This document shows positions 16,700-25,265 of a stretch of DNA of 27,526 bases, one piece after another; the first letter of the stretch is position 1, and every line of letters begins with the position of its first letter. The notes beneath the pieces are model-generated. The model was not told where the DNA came from. It was given only the letters and a program-made list of their open reading frames with translations, and searched no databases. Source of the stretch: an uncultured Clostridium sp. (GTDB lineage Bacteria; Bacillota; Clostridia; Lachnospirales; Lachnospiraceae); assembly GCA_900547035.1 (NCBI GenBank), contig URFM01000047.1, forward strand, positions 1 to 27,526. Reading direction: 5' to 3'. The translations under genes and the position numbers were made by a program.

Positions 16700-16728
16700 A
16701 TCATAGTATATTTCCAGACTGTTGTCAA
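16700..16728 (-). promoter_or_regulatory. Promoter of recA
   Basis: TTGACA (16723-16728), a 17-bp spacer and TATGAT (16700-16705) lie just upstream of the SOS box. Confidence 0.8.
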
Positions 16729-16948
16729 CCATAAAAATCTTCATCCGCTCATCGTCCGCACCTCCCGCATTTTCATTTCATCAGGGAAATCAGGGCCAAA
16801 CCGGCCAGGAACAAAGAAACCGGCGCAGATTCAGAACTTCTGCTGAAAACGGCTTCCGCTTACTACATATATATCATATTACCGCCCTTCGCGCAAGAAA
16901 AAGCGGACAGAAGCCGGGAAAAATCTGAATTATTACATCATTCCCCGC

Positions 16949-18004
16949 TCATCGCCCGCCTGATAAAATCCGGTAAAATCCCGGTACCGTTTTCTGAAGC
17001 ACCCAGCCGCCCGCCCGGCTGACCACAATCATCGCCGGGGGCATCAGCAGGAAAAACAGCCAAGCCGCAGCAGCAGAGCCGGAAAACAGCATCGCTCCTG
17101 CCTTGTTGACAAAACGAACGCCCGCAAAATGTACGGCATACAAAAAAAAGTTATGCTTCATAAACTCCCTCGCCTCACCCAGGGGAAGAAAACTAACCAG
17201 GGCCCAAGTTCCCGCCGCCATAGCCAAACGGAAGGTAACAGTGGCAAAAGGATTATTATAAAGAATACTGCCTGACCGGCTGAACCACCACACGGTCAGA
17301 GTCCAGGCTGTCAGAACGGTCCCGGGAAGAATCCATTCTCTCCCCCATCCCCGTTCCACAAAAGCGCCCTGCTTCTCACGGTGGAGAGCCGCCCATGCAC
17401 CGAAGGAGTAATAGAAAAGAGCGTCCGTATTCAGCGCTCCCAGCCTCCACCCCTTAAAAATGGAAAATGCCAGGAAAGCCAGAAACAGGGCGGCCGTCCC
17501 ATTCCGCTTTAAAAGGAGATAGAGGACCGGAGCCAGCAAAATCAGAAGGATTAGCTGGAACAGATACCAGAATACCGGATTGTAACGATAGAAAAAGGCC
17601 GCCTCCGCCACTGTTTTCCAGTCCACCGGCACCGGCTCCCGGTTCAGGATGGTCCCCAGCCCCGGGATTCTGCTTCCCAGGACGTATCCCCCGTAATAGA
17701 GGAGATTCCATAGCACATAGGGGAGGGCCACACTGAAAATCCGGCTCTTCCACTTGGATAACAGCCGGTCCATGGTAAAATTCCGGTAAAACAGATAGGC
17801 GGACACCAGGAAAAATCCTGGCACCGCCATCTGTCCCAGCCGTTCACCGAAAAAATATTCCACGCGGCGGACCGCCTCTGCCTCTGTTTCCATTCCGGGC
17901 TGTCCCAGAAATAACTCCCAGTTTGTGGAATGAACCCATATCACAAAAATACTGAAGCAGAACGTCACCCAGTAAATCTTGCTGCGGAACTGACTTTCAC
18001 TCAT
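16949..18004 (-). CDS. Acyltransferase-3 family membrane protein
   Basis: The 351-residue protein has about ten hydrophobic segments. It carries the acyltransferase-3 signatures: a His in the first membrane helix (VIWVHSTNW, H25) and VPGFFLVSAYLFYRNF shortly after. Members transfer acetyl or other acyl groups to cell-surface sugars or peptidoglycan; the substrate here cannot be told. It begins 17 bp after the prs stop on the same strand and may be read from the dnaD-dnaI-prs transcript. Confidence 0.82.
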   Translation of the reverse strand: MSESQFRSKIYWVTFCFSIFVIWVHSTNWELFLGQPGMETEAEAVRRVEYFFGERLGQMAVPGFFLVSAYLFYRNFTMDRLLSKWKSRIFSVALPYVLWNLLYYGGYVLGSRIPGLGTILNREPVPVDWKTVAEAAFFYRYNPVFWYLFQLILLILLAPVLYLLLKRNGTAALFLAFLAFSIFKGWRLGALNTDALFYYSFGAWAALHREKQGAFVERGWGREWILPGTVLTAWTLTVWWFSRSGSILYNNPFATVTFRLAMAAGTWALVSFLPLGEAREFMKHNFFLYAVHFAGVRFVNKAGAMLFSGSAAAAWLFFLLMPPAMIVVSRAGGWVLQKTVPGFYRILSGGR

Positions 18005-18021
18005 GAATGCTGCATTCCTTT

Positions 18022-19194
18022 TTATTTCGAACGATAATTATCCAAAAGACGATTGATTCTCTTAGTTGGAGTCAAAAGCTCGCTGAGAGAAGCATCGTGG
18101 TTCAGATTGTCGATAATCAGCGCAATATATTTGCTCATATCCACGTTGATATAGTAGGGTCTGGACAGAAGCTCCGGAGTCTGGTACACCAGGTTGGTGG
18201 TGAGGATACGGTCAATCAGGCTGTCCTCAAAATATTCATCGAACTTGGCCAGCCCATTGGTAAACAGTCCGAAGGTAGCGCAGATAAATACCTTTCTGGC
18301 CTTTCTGCGTTTCAGCTCCTTGGCCACATCCAGAACGCTCTCGCCGGAGGAAATCATGTCATCAATAATCAGCACGTCCTTCCCTTCCACGCTGGACCCC
18401 AAAAACTCGTGGGCTACAATGGGATTTCTTCCATTGACAATACGGGTGTAATCTCTGCGCTTGTAGAACATACCCATATCCAGTCCCAGCATATTGGCAA
18501 AATACACCGCCCGCCCCGTACCGCCTTCATCGGGGCTGATAACCATCATGTGGTCGCTGTCAATCTGAAGGTCCGGCTCCTCCTTCAGCAGATACTTTAA
18601 AAACTGATAGATGGGCTGAACCGTCTCAAATCCTTTTAATGGAATAGCATTCTGAACTCTTGGGTCGTGGGCATCAAAAGTAATGATATTCTCCACTCCC
18701 ATGTTTACCAGCTCCTGAAGAGCCAGAGCGCAGTCCAGCGACTCTCTGCCGGAACGTTTGTGCTGACGTCCCTCGTACAGGAACGGCATAATTACATTAA
18801 TCCGGCGGGCTTTTCCGGCAGCCGCCGCAATAATCCGCTTCAAATCCTGGAAATGGTCGTCCGGAGACATATGGTTGATCATTCCGCAGAGCGAATAAGT
18901 CAGGCTGTGATTGCACACATCCACCATGATATACAGATCATCGCCGCGTACAGACTCCTCAATGACGCCTTTGGCCTCTCCGGAACCAAAACGAGGCGTC
19001 TTCGCGCTGATAATATAGCTTTCCCTCTGATAACCGGCAAAGGCAATGGTAGTCTTGTGCTCGCTTTCCCGTTCATGGCGCCAATCCACCAGATAGCGGT
19101 CCACCTTCTCTCCCAGCTGAGACATGCTCTTTAAGGGAATCAGCCCCAGAGGGCCTACGGGTATGGTTTCAATGATCTTATCTTCGTATAACAT
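18022..19194 (-). CDS. prs: Ribose-phosphate pyrophosphokinase (PRPP synthetase), long form
   Basis: Prs makes PRPP from ribose 5-phosphate and ATP for nucleotide, His and Trp synthesis. The start is ATG at 19194 (MLYEDKIIET) with AGGAGG and AAGGA upstream; the open frame to 19251 overlaps the dnaI-like gene end. The 390-residue product is longer than the usual 315-320. Family marks are the MPFLYEGRQHKRSGRESLDCA region (key residues shown), FDAHDPRVQNAIP, SPDEGGTGRAVYFA and the PRPP-binding DVLIIDDMISSGES. The long version fits clostridial relatives. Confidence 0.9.
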   Translation of the reverse strand: MLYEDKIIETIPVGPLGLIPLKSMSQLGEKVDRYLVDWRHERESEHKTTIAFAGYQRESYIISAKTPRFGSGEAKGVIEESVRGDDLYIMVDVCNHSLTYSLCGMINHMSPDDHFQDLKRIIAAAAGKARRINVIMPFLYEGRQHKRSGRESLDCALALQELVNMGVENIITFDAHDPRVQNAIPLKGFETVQPIYQFLKYLLKEEPDLQIDSDHMMVISPDEGGTGRAVYFANMLGLDMGMFYKRRDYTRIVNGRNPIVAHEFLGSSVEGKDVLIIDDMISSGESVLDVAKELKRRKARKVFICATFGLFTNGLAKFDEYFEDSLIDRILTTNLVYQTPELLSRPYYINVDMSKYIALIIDNLNHDASLSELLTPTKRINRLLDNYRSK

Positions 19195-19247
19195 GTTCCT
19201 TTTCCTCCTGTTTGTGGTAAAACTATAGCATCCCCAAGGGTCTTTCG

Positions 19248-20246
19248 TCAAGAAGCTCTTCCCTTTTGTCTCTTTAAAATCCGGATATCCCCGCCGTACA
19301 GCGGAATCACCATATAATTGCTCATGATTCGGGAGGTTACCCGGTCCGTATAGCTGTCTCTCAGCATAGCCATCGACAGGTTGGTGGAAATGATCGTAGA
19401 GCGTTTCATGTTCATGCGCTCATTGAGACAATAAAACAGTCTGGAGGAAGTAAAGCTGTTGTTCAGCTCCGTTCCCAGATCATCGATAATCAGCAAATCG
19501 CAGTCCAGAATATAGCGGTACATATCCCGCAGATCTTCCTCCTGCTGGTAGCTGAACTGGATTTTGGAAAACACATCGAACAAATCCGGCGCGGATAAAT
19601 AAATCACTGAAAAATAACGATTCATCAGTTCCTTCGCAATACAATTAGTCAGAAAAGTTTTTCCCACACCTGTGCTGCCCGTAAACAGCAGATTTTCCGT
19701 CCGGTCGGAAAAATTCTCCACAAAGCTGCGGCACCAGCCCACCACCTGCTTCATATAACGGGCATTGGTCATGCCAATCTGCGGGATTACCTGCTGGTCG
19801 TCATAGTAGTCAAAGGTCAGAACGGAAAAGTTCTCCCTTTCCAGCACCTCCTCCAAATTGGACTGGGCGTACAGAAGCTTCATCTGGGCCTGAAGGAAGC
19901 AATGACATTTCTTTCCATCCACATACCCTGTATCATGGCAGTCCGGGCACCGGAATTGAAGATCCATATAATCTTCCGGAAATCCGGCGGAACGGATCAA
20001 AACGCTCTTCTGCTCCCGCAGGTCCGCCAGCTCCTCTCTGAGCCGCTCCACCTCTTTCTCATTGCCCGCCAAAATTCCCTTGGCACAGGCCACCGAATGA
20101 GCGGCAATTTCCGCCTCCAGCTCCAGAACTGCCGGAACTTTTTCGCAAACCTCCCTGCGCCGCTCCTCCTGACGGTGACGGTTTTCAATCTGCCTCCTGT
20201 TGTATTCCCGCATAATCGCGTCATACTGGGAATTGCTTAACGCCAT
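19248..20246 (-). CDS. dnaI: DnaI/DnaC-like helicase loader ATPase
   Basis: This AAA+ protein probably loads the replicative helicase. The 332-residue protein has an N-terminal helical region, a Cys cluster CPDCHDTGYVDGKKCHC (likely zinc-binding), Walker A GSTGVGKT, Walker B LLIIDDLG and a sensor-like RLFYCLNERMNMKRSTIISTN stretch. The ribosome site GAGGAGG overlaps the end of the DnaD-domain gene 10 bp upstream, so the two replication genes form one unit. It could also be named a DnaC/IstB-type ATP-binding protein. Confidence 0.85.
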   Translation of the reverse strand: MALSNSQYDAIMREYNRRQIENRHRQEERRREVCEKVPAVLELEAEIAAHSVACAKGILAGNEKEVERLREELADLREQKSVLIRSAGFPEDYMDLQFRCPDCHDTGYVDGKKCHCFLQAQMKLLYAQSNLEEVLERENFSVLTFDYYDDQQVIPQIGMTNARYMKQVVGWCRSFVENFSDRTENLLFTGSTGVGKTFLTNCIAKELMNRYFSVIYLSAPDLFDVFSKIQFSYQQEEDLRDMYRYILDCDLLIIDDLGTELNNSFTSSRLFYCLNERMNMKRSTIISTNLSMAMLRDSYTDRVTSRIMSNYMVIPLYGGDIRILKRQKGRAS

Positions 20247-20256
20247 ATCTGCCTCC

Positions 20257-21318
20257 TCATTCTCCCTGAACCCGCTCCTTCACCTGCTGCAGCATCAAAG
20301 TCTCGTAATCCGTATCCCGTTGTTTAAAATTGTGGAACTGATTGGGCGTCCTGCGGCGGGCCGTCTCCCTTGCCAAACCATTTTCCTGTCCTGACGGGGT
20401 CTTTTGTCTTTTCTCCTGGCGGCGCTTCTCGTCCTGAAGCTCCACATCTCTCCTGGTCCGCACCCCCGCCTCCTTCCAATCAGACAGAATCCGGTCTGCA
20501 TACTGAAAACTGGGAGTATGAATGGCGCTTATGGTCCGGTCACAGGCCATCAGTACCAACTCTCTGGAAAAACCATATTCCCGGAACCATCGTTCTATCA
20601 GCTGCTGCTCCTTCGCCGCCGGCCTCCGGTCTCCCAAGCCAAATGCCTTCATCACGCTGAACATATCGCTGTTAAAGCTCTCCGCGAAATCCCTTGCCTC
20701 ATCCGGAGTCCGGATTCCCCGGCTGTGCCAGTTTAGGGCCACCTTCTCCAAATAGCGGAGACTGAAATGCCCGTTTTGAGCGCAGTATTCCACCAGATAT
20801 TCCAAAAGTTCCGTACTCAGTTTCAATGTATCGTAAAGATAGGCAAAAACCTGGCAGTCCCTGGGCGTAAACACCTTATTCAAATATTTCTGAGCAATAT
20901 AAAGGAGCTGCGAAAATTCTTCATCCCCGGACAAGCGCTGTACCTGTCCCGCGGAGTAAACCGGAGAGGGTTCCTTTTTTGTCAATTCTTCATATTCTGT
21001 CTCCCGACCATACAGTCCTGCGCCGTTCTGGCTGTATTCCGTTCCCGTCTCTGCCCCGCTTTCATATTCCCGCTCCGCTTCCGAATTTTCCAGGATACCT
21101 TTTTTCTTCCAGTACGCCAGAGCACGCTTCACATCCGACTCCGTATGATCCAGGGCTGAGGCAATGGCCTCCACCGTAACTTCCTCCCTCTGATGGCGTA
21201 AAAGATAAAGATAAACCTTCACATACTCACCGTTGGCCTGGGCCATATACGTATCAATAAATTCATTGGCCACCAGCGTAGCCTGAATCTCCCACCGGTC
21301 CTTGAACTGAACTGCCAT
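20257..21318 (-). CDS. DnaD-domain primosome protein
   Basis: The 353-residue protein has an N-terminal winged-helix region (YVKVYLYLLRHQREEVTVEAIASAL, key residues shown). It also has a DnaD domain around LLYIAQKYLNKVFTPRDCQVFAYLYDTL, ending in SRGIRTPDEARDFAESF. Such proteins (DnaD/DnaB of Bacillus) help open origins and bring the helicase loader, which is encoded next. Promoter and tandem DnaA boxes lie directly upstream. The C-terminal tail is basic and low in complexity. Confidence 0.85.
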   Translation of the reverse strand: MAVQFKDRWEIQATLVANEFIDTYMAQANGEYVKVYLYLLRHQREEVTVEAIASALDHTESDVKRALAYWKKKGILENSEAEREYESGAETGTEYSQNGAGLYGRETEYEELTKKEPSPVYSAGQVQRLSGDEEFSQLLYIAQKYLNKVFTPRDCQVFAYLYDTLKLSTELLEYLVEYCAQNGHFSLRYLEKVALNWHSRGIRTPDEARDFAESFNSDMFSVMKAFGLGDRRPAAKEQQLIERWFREYGFSRELVLMACDRTISAIHTPSFQYADRILSDWKEAGVRTRRDVELQDEKRRQEKRQKTPSGQENGLARETARRRTPNQFHNFKQRDTDYETLMLQQVKERVQGE

Positions 21319-21398
21319 CGTCTCTCATACCTCTCTGCGTCATTCAATCGAAGCGTCTCATCCTGACCTGCTTTCAGGACCGCTCGCTGTGCCCCGGT

Positions 21399-21407
21399 AT
21401 CATAGCA
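21399..21407 (-). promoter_or_regulatory. Extended -10 promoter of the dnaD-dnaI operon
   Basis: TGC-TATGAT on the minus strand, about 80 bp upstream of the DnaD-domain gene, is a good extended -10. No convincing -35 is seen at 17 bp. The DnaA boxes begin about 50 bp further upstream. Confidence 0.5.
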
Positions 21408-21453
21408 CATTCTTCTCCAAAAGGAAATAGTCCCTTTTCTCCACAATTCCTCT

Positions 21454-21480
21454 TGTGGATAATGTGGATATTGTGGACAA
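21454..21480 (-). promoter_or_regulatory. Three tandem DnaA boxes
   Basis: Three 9-mers lie exactly head to tail. On the minus strand they are TTATCCACA (21454-21462, perfect), ATATCCACA (21463-21471, one change) and TTGTCCACA (21472-21480, one change). A fourth imperfect box, TTATCCACC, is at 21503-21511. They sit upstream of the dnaD-dnaI promoter and could let DnaA control primosome supply. The rest of the 318-bp gap from 21319 to 21636 is AT-rich and holds no gene. Confidence 0.75.
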
Positions 21481-21618
21481 CTTTTCGTCTTTTTATCTGT
21501 TAGGTGGATAAAACTACCGGATTCTCCACATAAATACAGGATTTTCAAAATTATGCGACATTTTTTTATGTCAATTCAAAAATCCACAGCGGCTCTTTAC
21601 ATAAAATGTTGACAACTT

Positions 21619-21636
21619 TGTGGATAATGTGGATAA
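21619..21636 (-). promoter_or_regulatory. Two abutting perfect DnaA boxes
   Basis: TTATCCACA occurs twice without a gap (21619-21627 and 21628-21636) on the minus strand, directly after the murC stop codon. With the group at 21454-21480 this makes a cluster of at least five boxes in under 200 bp. Confidence 0.8.
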
Positions 21637-23022
21637 CTAGATCCCCAACAGTTTTTCTCCCACTTTTACAATGTCTCCGGCGCCCATAGTTATCAACACA
21701 TCACCCTGCACACAATTTTGCAAAATAAATGTTTCAATCTCGTCAAAGGAGGGAACATAGTGGGCTTTCGTTCCTCTGGCCCGAATTTTTTCCACCAGAT
21801 TGGCGGAGCTGATTCCTAGATGATCCGTCTCCCTGGCTGCATAAATATCCGCTACAATGACTTCGTCCGCCCGTGCCAGCTCCTGGGCAAACTGGTCCAT
21901 AAAGGCCTTGGTCCTGGTGTAGGTATGTGGCTGGAACACGCACCAGAGCTTCCGGTGGGGATAATGTCTGGCCGCCTCCAGGGTCGCATGGATTTCCTGG
22001 GGATGATGGGCGTAATCGTCGATAATCGTCACTCCTCCCACTACTCCCTTTTTCTCAAAACGACGGTCCGTTCCTCCGAAAACCTTCAGGCCGGCAATAG
22101 CTGCATCCAGGTTTACCCCCAACTCCAGCACCACTGCCAGGGCCGCCAGAGAATTGTATACATTGTGCTCCCCCGTAACCCCCAGGGTTACCCTTCCCAC
22201 ATGCTCTCCCCGAATCACCAGGTCATAGGAAGGCCGGGCAAATTCATCATAAGTAATATTCTCCGCCGTGTAATCGCTGTCCGTTCCCTTTCCGAAGGTT
22301 ACCACCCGGCATTTTTTCTCACCCACAATCTCCTCCGGACGGTCAATTCCGCTGTTAATCACCAGAAGTCCCCCATCGGGAAGGCGTTTTACAAACTCTC
22401 CAAAGGAATGGCGGATATCCTGGATATCCTTAAAGAAATCCAGATGGTCCTCCTCAATATTTAAAATCACCTCTGCGGTAGGATAAAAGGACAGAAAGCT
22501 GTTTGTGTATTCACATGCCTCGGTCACAAACAACTCCGATCCTCCCACGCGGATATTGCCTCCGATATCCTTCAAAATTCCTCCCACAGAAATAGTGGGA
22601 TTCAGCGCTCCCGCCAGAAGCATATCCGTAATCATGGAGGTGGTGGTAGTCTTTCCATGGGTTCCCGCCACCGCTACGGCCTGCCGGTAGTTGCGCATCA
22701 TTTCTCCCAGAAGCTGGGCTCTGGTCAGGGTGGGAATCCCCCGCTCCCGCACCGCCTTCAGCTCCGGATTGTCCTCATGGATAGCAGCGGTGTAAACCGC
22801 CACATCGATTCCCGGTTCCTGGTCAATATTTGCGGCGGACTGTCCGATGTAAATCCTGGCTCCCAGCTGCTCCAGGTGACTAGTCAGCTGCGAGGGGTGG
22901 GCATCGGAACCGGAAATCCGGAATCCTTCTTTCAGAAGAATTTCCGCCAGCCCGCTCATGCTGATGCCTCCAATTCCGATGAAATGTACGTGAGCTTTTT
23001 TATTAAAATCAATTTGATACAT
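21637..23022 (-). CDS. murC: UDP-N-acetylmuramate--L-alanine ligase MurC
   Basis: MurC adds L-Ala to UDP-MurNAc in cytoplasmic peptidoglycan synthesis. The 461-residue protein has the N-terminal nucleotide-binding IGIGGISMSGLAEILL, the ATP-binding GTHGKTTTTSMI, the EDHLDFF segment, GEHNVYNSLAA and DDYAHHPQEI (central and C-terminal Mur ligase domains). Length is normal. AGGAAGG lies 8 nt before the ATG. It has its own extended -10 promoter and its stop abuts the DnaA boxes. Confidence 0.97.
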   Translation of the reverse strand: MYQIDFNKKAHVHFIGIGGISMSGLAEILLKEGFRISGSDAHPSQLTSHLEQLGARIYIGQSAANIDQEPGIDVAVYTAAIHEDNPELKAVRERGIPTLTRAQLLGEMMRNYRQAVAVAGTHGKTTTTSMITDMLLAGALNPTISVGGILKDIGGNIRVGGSELFVTEACEYTNSFLSFYPTAEVILNIEEDHLDFFKDIQDIRHSFGEFVKRLPDGGLLVINSGIDRPEEIVGEKKCRVVTFGKGTDSDYTAENITYDEFARPSYDLVIRGEHVGRVTLGVTGEHNVYNSLAALAVVLELGVNLDAAIAGLKVFGGTDRRFEKKGVVGGVTIIDDYAHHPQEIHATLEAARHYPHRKLWCVFQPHTYTRTKAFMDQFAQELARADEVIVADIYAARETDHLGISSANLVEKIRARGTKAHYVPSFDEIETFILQNCVQGDVLITMGAGDIVKVGEKLLGI

Positions 23023-23066
23023 AAGCGTTTCCTTCCTTTTCTGCCCTTTATCCGGCAGCTAACTTT

Positions 23067-23075
23067 ATTATATCA
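23067..23075 (-). promoter_or_regulatory. Extended -10 promoter of murC
   Basis: TGA-TATAAT on the minus strand, 45 bp upstream of the murC ATG, is a perfect extended -10. The -35 region (ATGGCT) is poor. Confidence 0.65.
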
Positions 23076-23097
23076 GAAAAGACTCGAAAAGCCATAG

Positions 23098-23130
23098 AAA
23101 AAATGGAGAATTCCCTTCAGGAAACTCTCC
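23098..23130 (-). terminator. Rho-independent terminator of queT
   Basis: On the minus strand GGAGAGTTTCC, a TGAA loop and GGGAATTCTCC form a stem that is followed by ATTTTTT. It lies 31 bp after the queT stop and isolates murC. Confidence 0.8.
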
Positions 23131-23160
23131 ACTTCTCATTTCGACTTCTTGGTTGAATTT

Positions 23161-23667
23161 TTATGCAGCACAGTCCCGGAAAATCCGCTGTCCGTACCGC
23201 TCCAGGATTATCAGAAGGCAGTTACCCAGCACACCTACCGCGAGGATTTCCCCGATTCCCACCGTTGCCACGGAAAACAGAATCATCTCCTCCGCACCAT
23301 AGGCATAGCGCAGCACCCATGGAATGATTACCATGTTGGAAATAATCGGGGGCAGACATACCATCCACTTATGTTTTCTCAGGTACCAGGACCCCAGTGC
23401 GCCAATCAGTGTCGCCAGACTGCCGAACACCACATCCAGGATTACCGCTGTCCCCATGAGCATCCCCATGAAATTTGACAGCAGACAGCCGATGAACAGT
23501 CCCGGCACCGCTGCCGGCGTAAAGAACGGAAGCACGCACAAGGCCTCCGACACCCGGAATTGAATCACTCCGAAGCTGATCGGCGCAAGGCTCACTGTCA
23601 GAGCCGTATAAATGGCCGCAATCATAGCTCCCTGCACCAGCTGATGAATTTTTTTGTCTTCTCTCAT
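23161..23667 (-). CDS. queT: QueT-family queuosine-precursor transporter S component
   Basis: QueT proteins are substrate-binding membrane components of ECF transporters for the queuosine precursor preQ1 or related bases. The 168-residue protein has about five hydrophobic helices. It shows the family segments GAMIAAIYTALTVSLAPISFG, IQFRVSEALCVLPFFTP and FIGCLLSNFMG (key residues shown). The ECF ATPases are not in the window. A strong promoter and a preQ1-like leader lie upstream, which supports the substrate. The start has AAAGGAG 10 nt upstream. Confidence 0.9.
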   Translation of the reverse strand: MREDKKIHQLVQGAMIAAIYTALTVSLAPISFGVIQFRVSEALCVLPFFTPAAVPGLFIGCLLSNFMGMLMGTAVILDVVFGSLATLIGALGSWYLRKHKWMVCLPPIISNMVIIPWVLRYAYGAEEMILFSVATVGIGEILAVGVLGNCLLIILERYGQRIFRDCAA

Positions 23668-23678
23668 ATTCAGTTTTC

Positions 23679-23720
23679 TCCTTTAGTTTTGTTTTACGAG
23701 TGGAAGGTCTCGAACACTCG
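23679..23720 (-). ncRNA. preQ1 riboswitch (best fit preQ1-I) in the queT leader
   Basis: The leader reads CGAGTG (23715-23720), a loop beginning TTCGAG, CACTCG (23697-23702) and an A-rich tail TAAAACAAAACTAAAGG. That is the layout of preQ1-I aptamers: hairpin, a UUC-AG loop, then an A-rich tail ending AACUAAGG. CCTT in the loop can pair with AAGG of the ribosome site, forming the pseudoknot and hiding the Shine-Dalgarno. The class is inferred from memory of the consensus; the context (queT) fits. Confidence 0.65.
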
Positions 23721-23791
23721 ATTCATTTAACGCCGGGAATCGGCGGCAGGCCCGAAAAGACCTTATTTTTAGGGCGTTTTCTGCGTGTCTA

Positions 23792-23820
23792 AGAATACCA
23801 CGGGAATGGGGGATTGTCAA
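23792..23820 (-). promoter_or_regulatory. Promoter of queT
   Basis: A perfect TTGACA (23815-23820), 17-bp spacer and TATTCT (23792-23797) predict a start near 23785 and a leader of about 118 nt that carries the riboswitch. Confidence 0.75.
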
Positions 23821-23880
23821 GGAAAGGCCAGCAAAGTCCAAGAAAAGTCCAACTTTGCATTATCAGGTATTCAGAAACAG

Positions 23881-23906
23881 AAAAAAGAGAGGCCGCCGCC
23901 CCTCTT
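23881..23906 (-). terminator. Terminator behind the integrase remnant
   Basis: On the minus strand AGAGG, an 8-nt GC-rich loop, CCTCT and CTTTTTT directly follow, and overlap, the integrase stop codon. Confidence 0.75.
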
Positions 23907-24844
23907 AAAATGCTTCTGCAATCTTCTCCATTTCTGCCGCTTTCGTGTCCGGCAGCACATGACTGTATAAATCCATCGTCATAGCAAGAGAGCTGTGCCC
24001 CAGAATAGTTTTTAATACCTTGGGCGGCATTCCTGCCTCTATGGCCCGTGTGGCGAATGTGTGCCTGAAGATATGAGGTGTGATCCGTGGGAAATCATGT
24101 TTCTCTGCCTGAATGCGTTTCACAATCCGGTTTATCTCTGCCTGTAGTCTGTCCCGGCTCAAGGGCTCTCCCTTCTCATTGCAAAACAGATAGCGATCTA
24201 AACGCTCCACTTTAAAATCCCAGTAATTGCGCTGTGCGTCCAGCAGCGCCGCCAGATCGGCGGTTAAGGGTATGTCTCTTTTAGAAGTCCGGGTTTTAGG
24301 TCTATCCTCAAAATACCCCTGTCCCTCTATGTATTTCAGTGTACGCTGTATGTGGATTACATTCTTTTTCTTGTCCACGTCCGAATACTTCAAGCCCCTT
24401 ATTTCTCCGTTTCTCATGTCGGCTCGCAGCATAACAGCAAACAGATTATATAAATAGCTGTCCTTTGCATATTCCATGAAAAGCGCCTGCTGTTCTTTCG
24501 TCATAGCCTGCTGCATACACCCATTAAGGATAGCAGACACAATTTTGATACTGAAAAGCGCATATCCTTCCTTCTCCAGTTCATTGTAGAACCGCTGAAT
24601 ATGTTCGCCTCGTATATCCGAATTTTTTTTATCCCCCAGCCGTCCTTTTATCATGCTGTCGAAATACTTCTTGTAATTGTAGTATGTCCCGGACTTTACC
24701 CGGTTTTTCTTGTATTGCTCCATCCAGGTTATGAACCATTCAGACAGAACCACCTTTTTCCTTGATACTGAAAGCGCCCCTCAAACGTATCATACCGTTG
24801 CCGTATTCCTTTGGTAAGTTTTCGCCCACGCTTATCTATCGCCA
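23905..24844 (-). pseudogene. Degraded Tn916-type tyrosine integrase
   Basis: From ATG at 24844 the sequence reads MAIDKRGRKLTKGIRQRYDTFEGRFQYQGKRW (key start shown), then leaves the frame. The main open frame from 24753 resumes at LSEWFITWMEQYKKNRVKSGTY and runs 282 residues. The arm and core domains are recognisable, and the catalytic set is largely visible: R in NGEIRGLKYSDV, K in TSKRDIPL, HIFRHTF, LGHSS and the final Tyr in MDLYSHV. Two stretches are missing: between the N-terminal arm and the core (with a frame change), and between ILNGCMQQA and MTKEQQ, where relatives have about 25 more residues. It is therefore a remnant that marks an old integrative element. Confidence 0.8.
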
Positions 24845-24849
24845 TAAAA

Positions 24850-25065
24850 TCACGCCTTTCTATCCTTTATCTGCCTATATGCCGTTTCCTTGACTGTGAC
24901 TTCTCCTTCTATCAGGTCTATTATGCTCTGACACTTGCACTTCGGGCAAAACAGCGGGAAATTCTTCAGATACGTTTCCTTTGTGGCCTTCTGCCTCGTT
25001 TTGCCCTTACATATAGGGCATATTATAAAGCCGCTCTTATCAATCAGCTTTACCACCTTTTCCAT
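24850..25065 (-). CDS. Cysteine-rich KTR-type zinc-ribbon protein
   Basis: The 71-residue protein has two Cys pairs, CPICKGKTRQKA and CPKCKC, with the KTR motif after the first pair. This is the cysteine-rich KTR family, which is commonly carried next to integrases of Tn916-like elements. Its role is unknown; a zinc ribbon is likely. It ends 5 bp before the start of the integrase remnant on the same strand. Confidence 0.85.
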   Translation of the reverse strand: MEKVVKLIDKSGFIICPICKGKTRQKATKETYLKNFPLFCPKCKCQSIIDLIEGEVTVKETAYRQIKDRKA

Positions 25066-25112
25066 GTATAGGAGCAGGCAGCAGGCCCATAAGGGCTGCA
25101 GCCATCTTTGCT

Positions 25113-25265
25113 CTACTTCAAAACGATTGCTATGATTATCGCCCCGGACAAAGCCACATTTACCACCAGCGACAGGAATAACAGCTTCCTAAGTTGCCTT
25201 ATTTCCCGTCCGGCCTCTGCTATACAGTCCGTTGCAAGGCTCCCATGTCTTTCTCCTGCTGCCAT
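25113..25265 (-). CDS. Small single-pass membrane protein
   Basis: This 50-residue frame starts at ATG 25265 (MAAGERHGSLATDCIAEAG) and ends with one hydrophobic helix (LLFLSLVVNVALSGAIIIAIVLK, key residues). GGAGG lies 7 nt upstream, and the start overlaps the stop of the preceding gene (TAATG). The good ribosome site, coupling and membrane helix support a real gene; no family is recognised. Confidence 0.6.
   Translation of the reverse strand: MAAGERHGSLATDCIAEAGREIRQLRKLLFLSLVVNVALSGAIIIAIVLK

Noticed and set aside
16745..16948. Terminator or small gene between the acyltransferase gene and recA
   Set aside because: Only short imperfect hairpins without T-runs were seen, and the short frames there lack ribosome sites.
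21319..21636. The DnaA-box cluster as the chromosomal origin
   Set aside because: dnaA, dnaN and an AT-rich unwinding element with the usual gene neighbours are absent; a regulatory or titration site is more likely.
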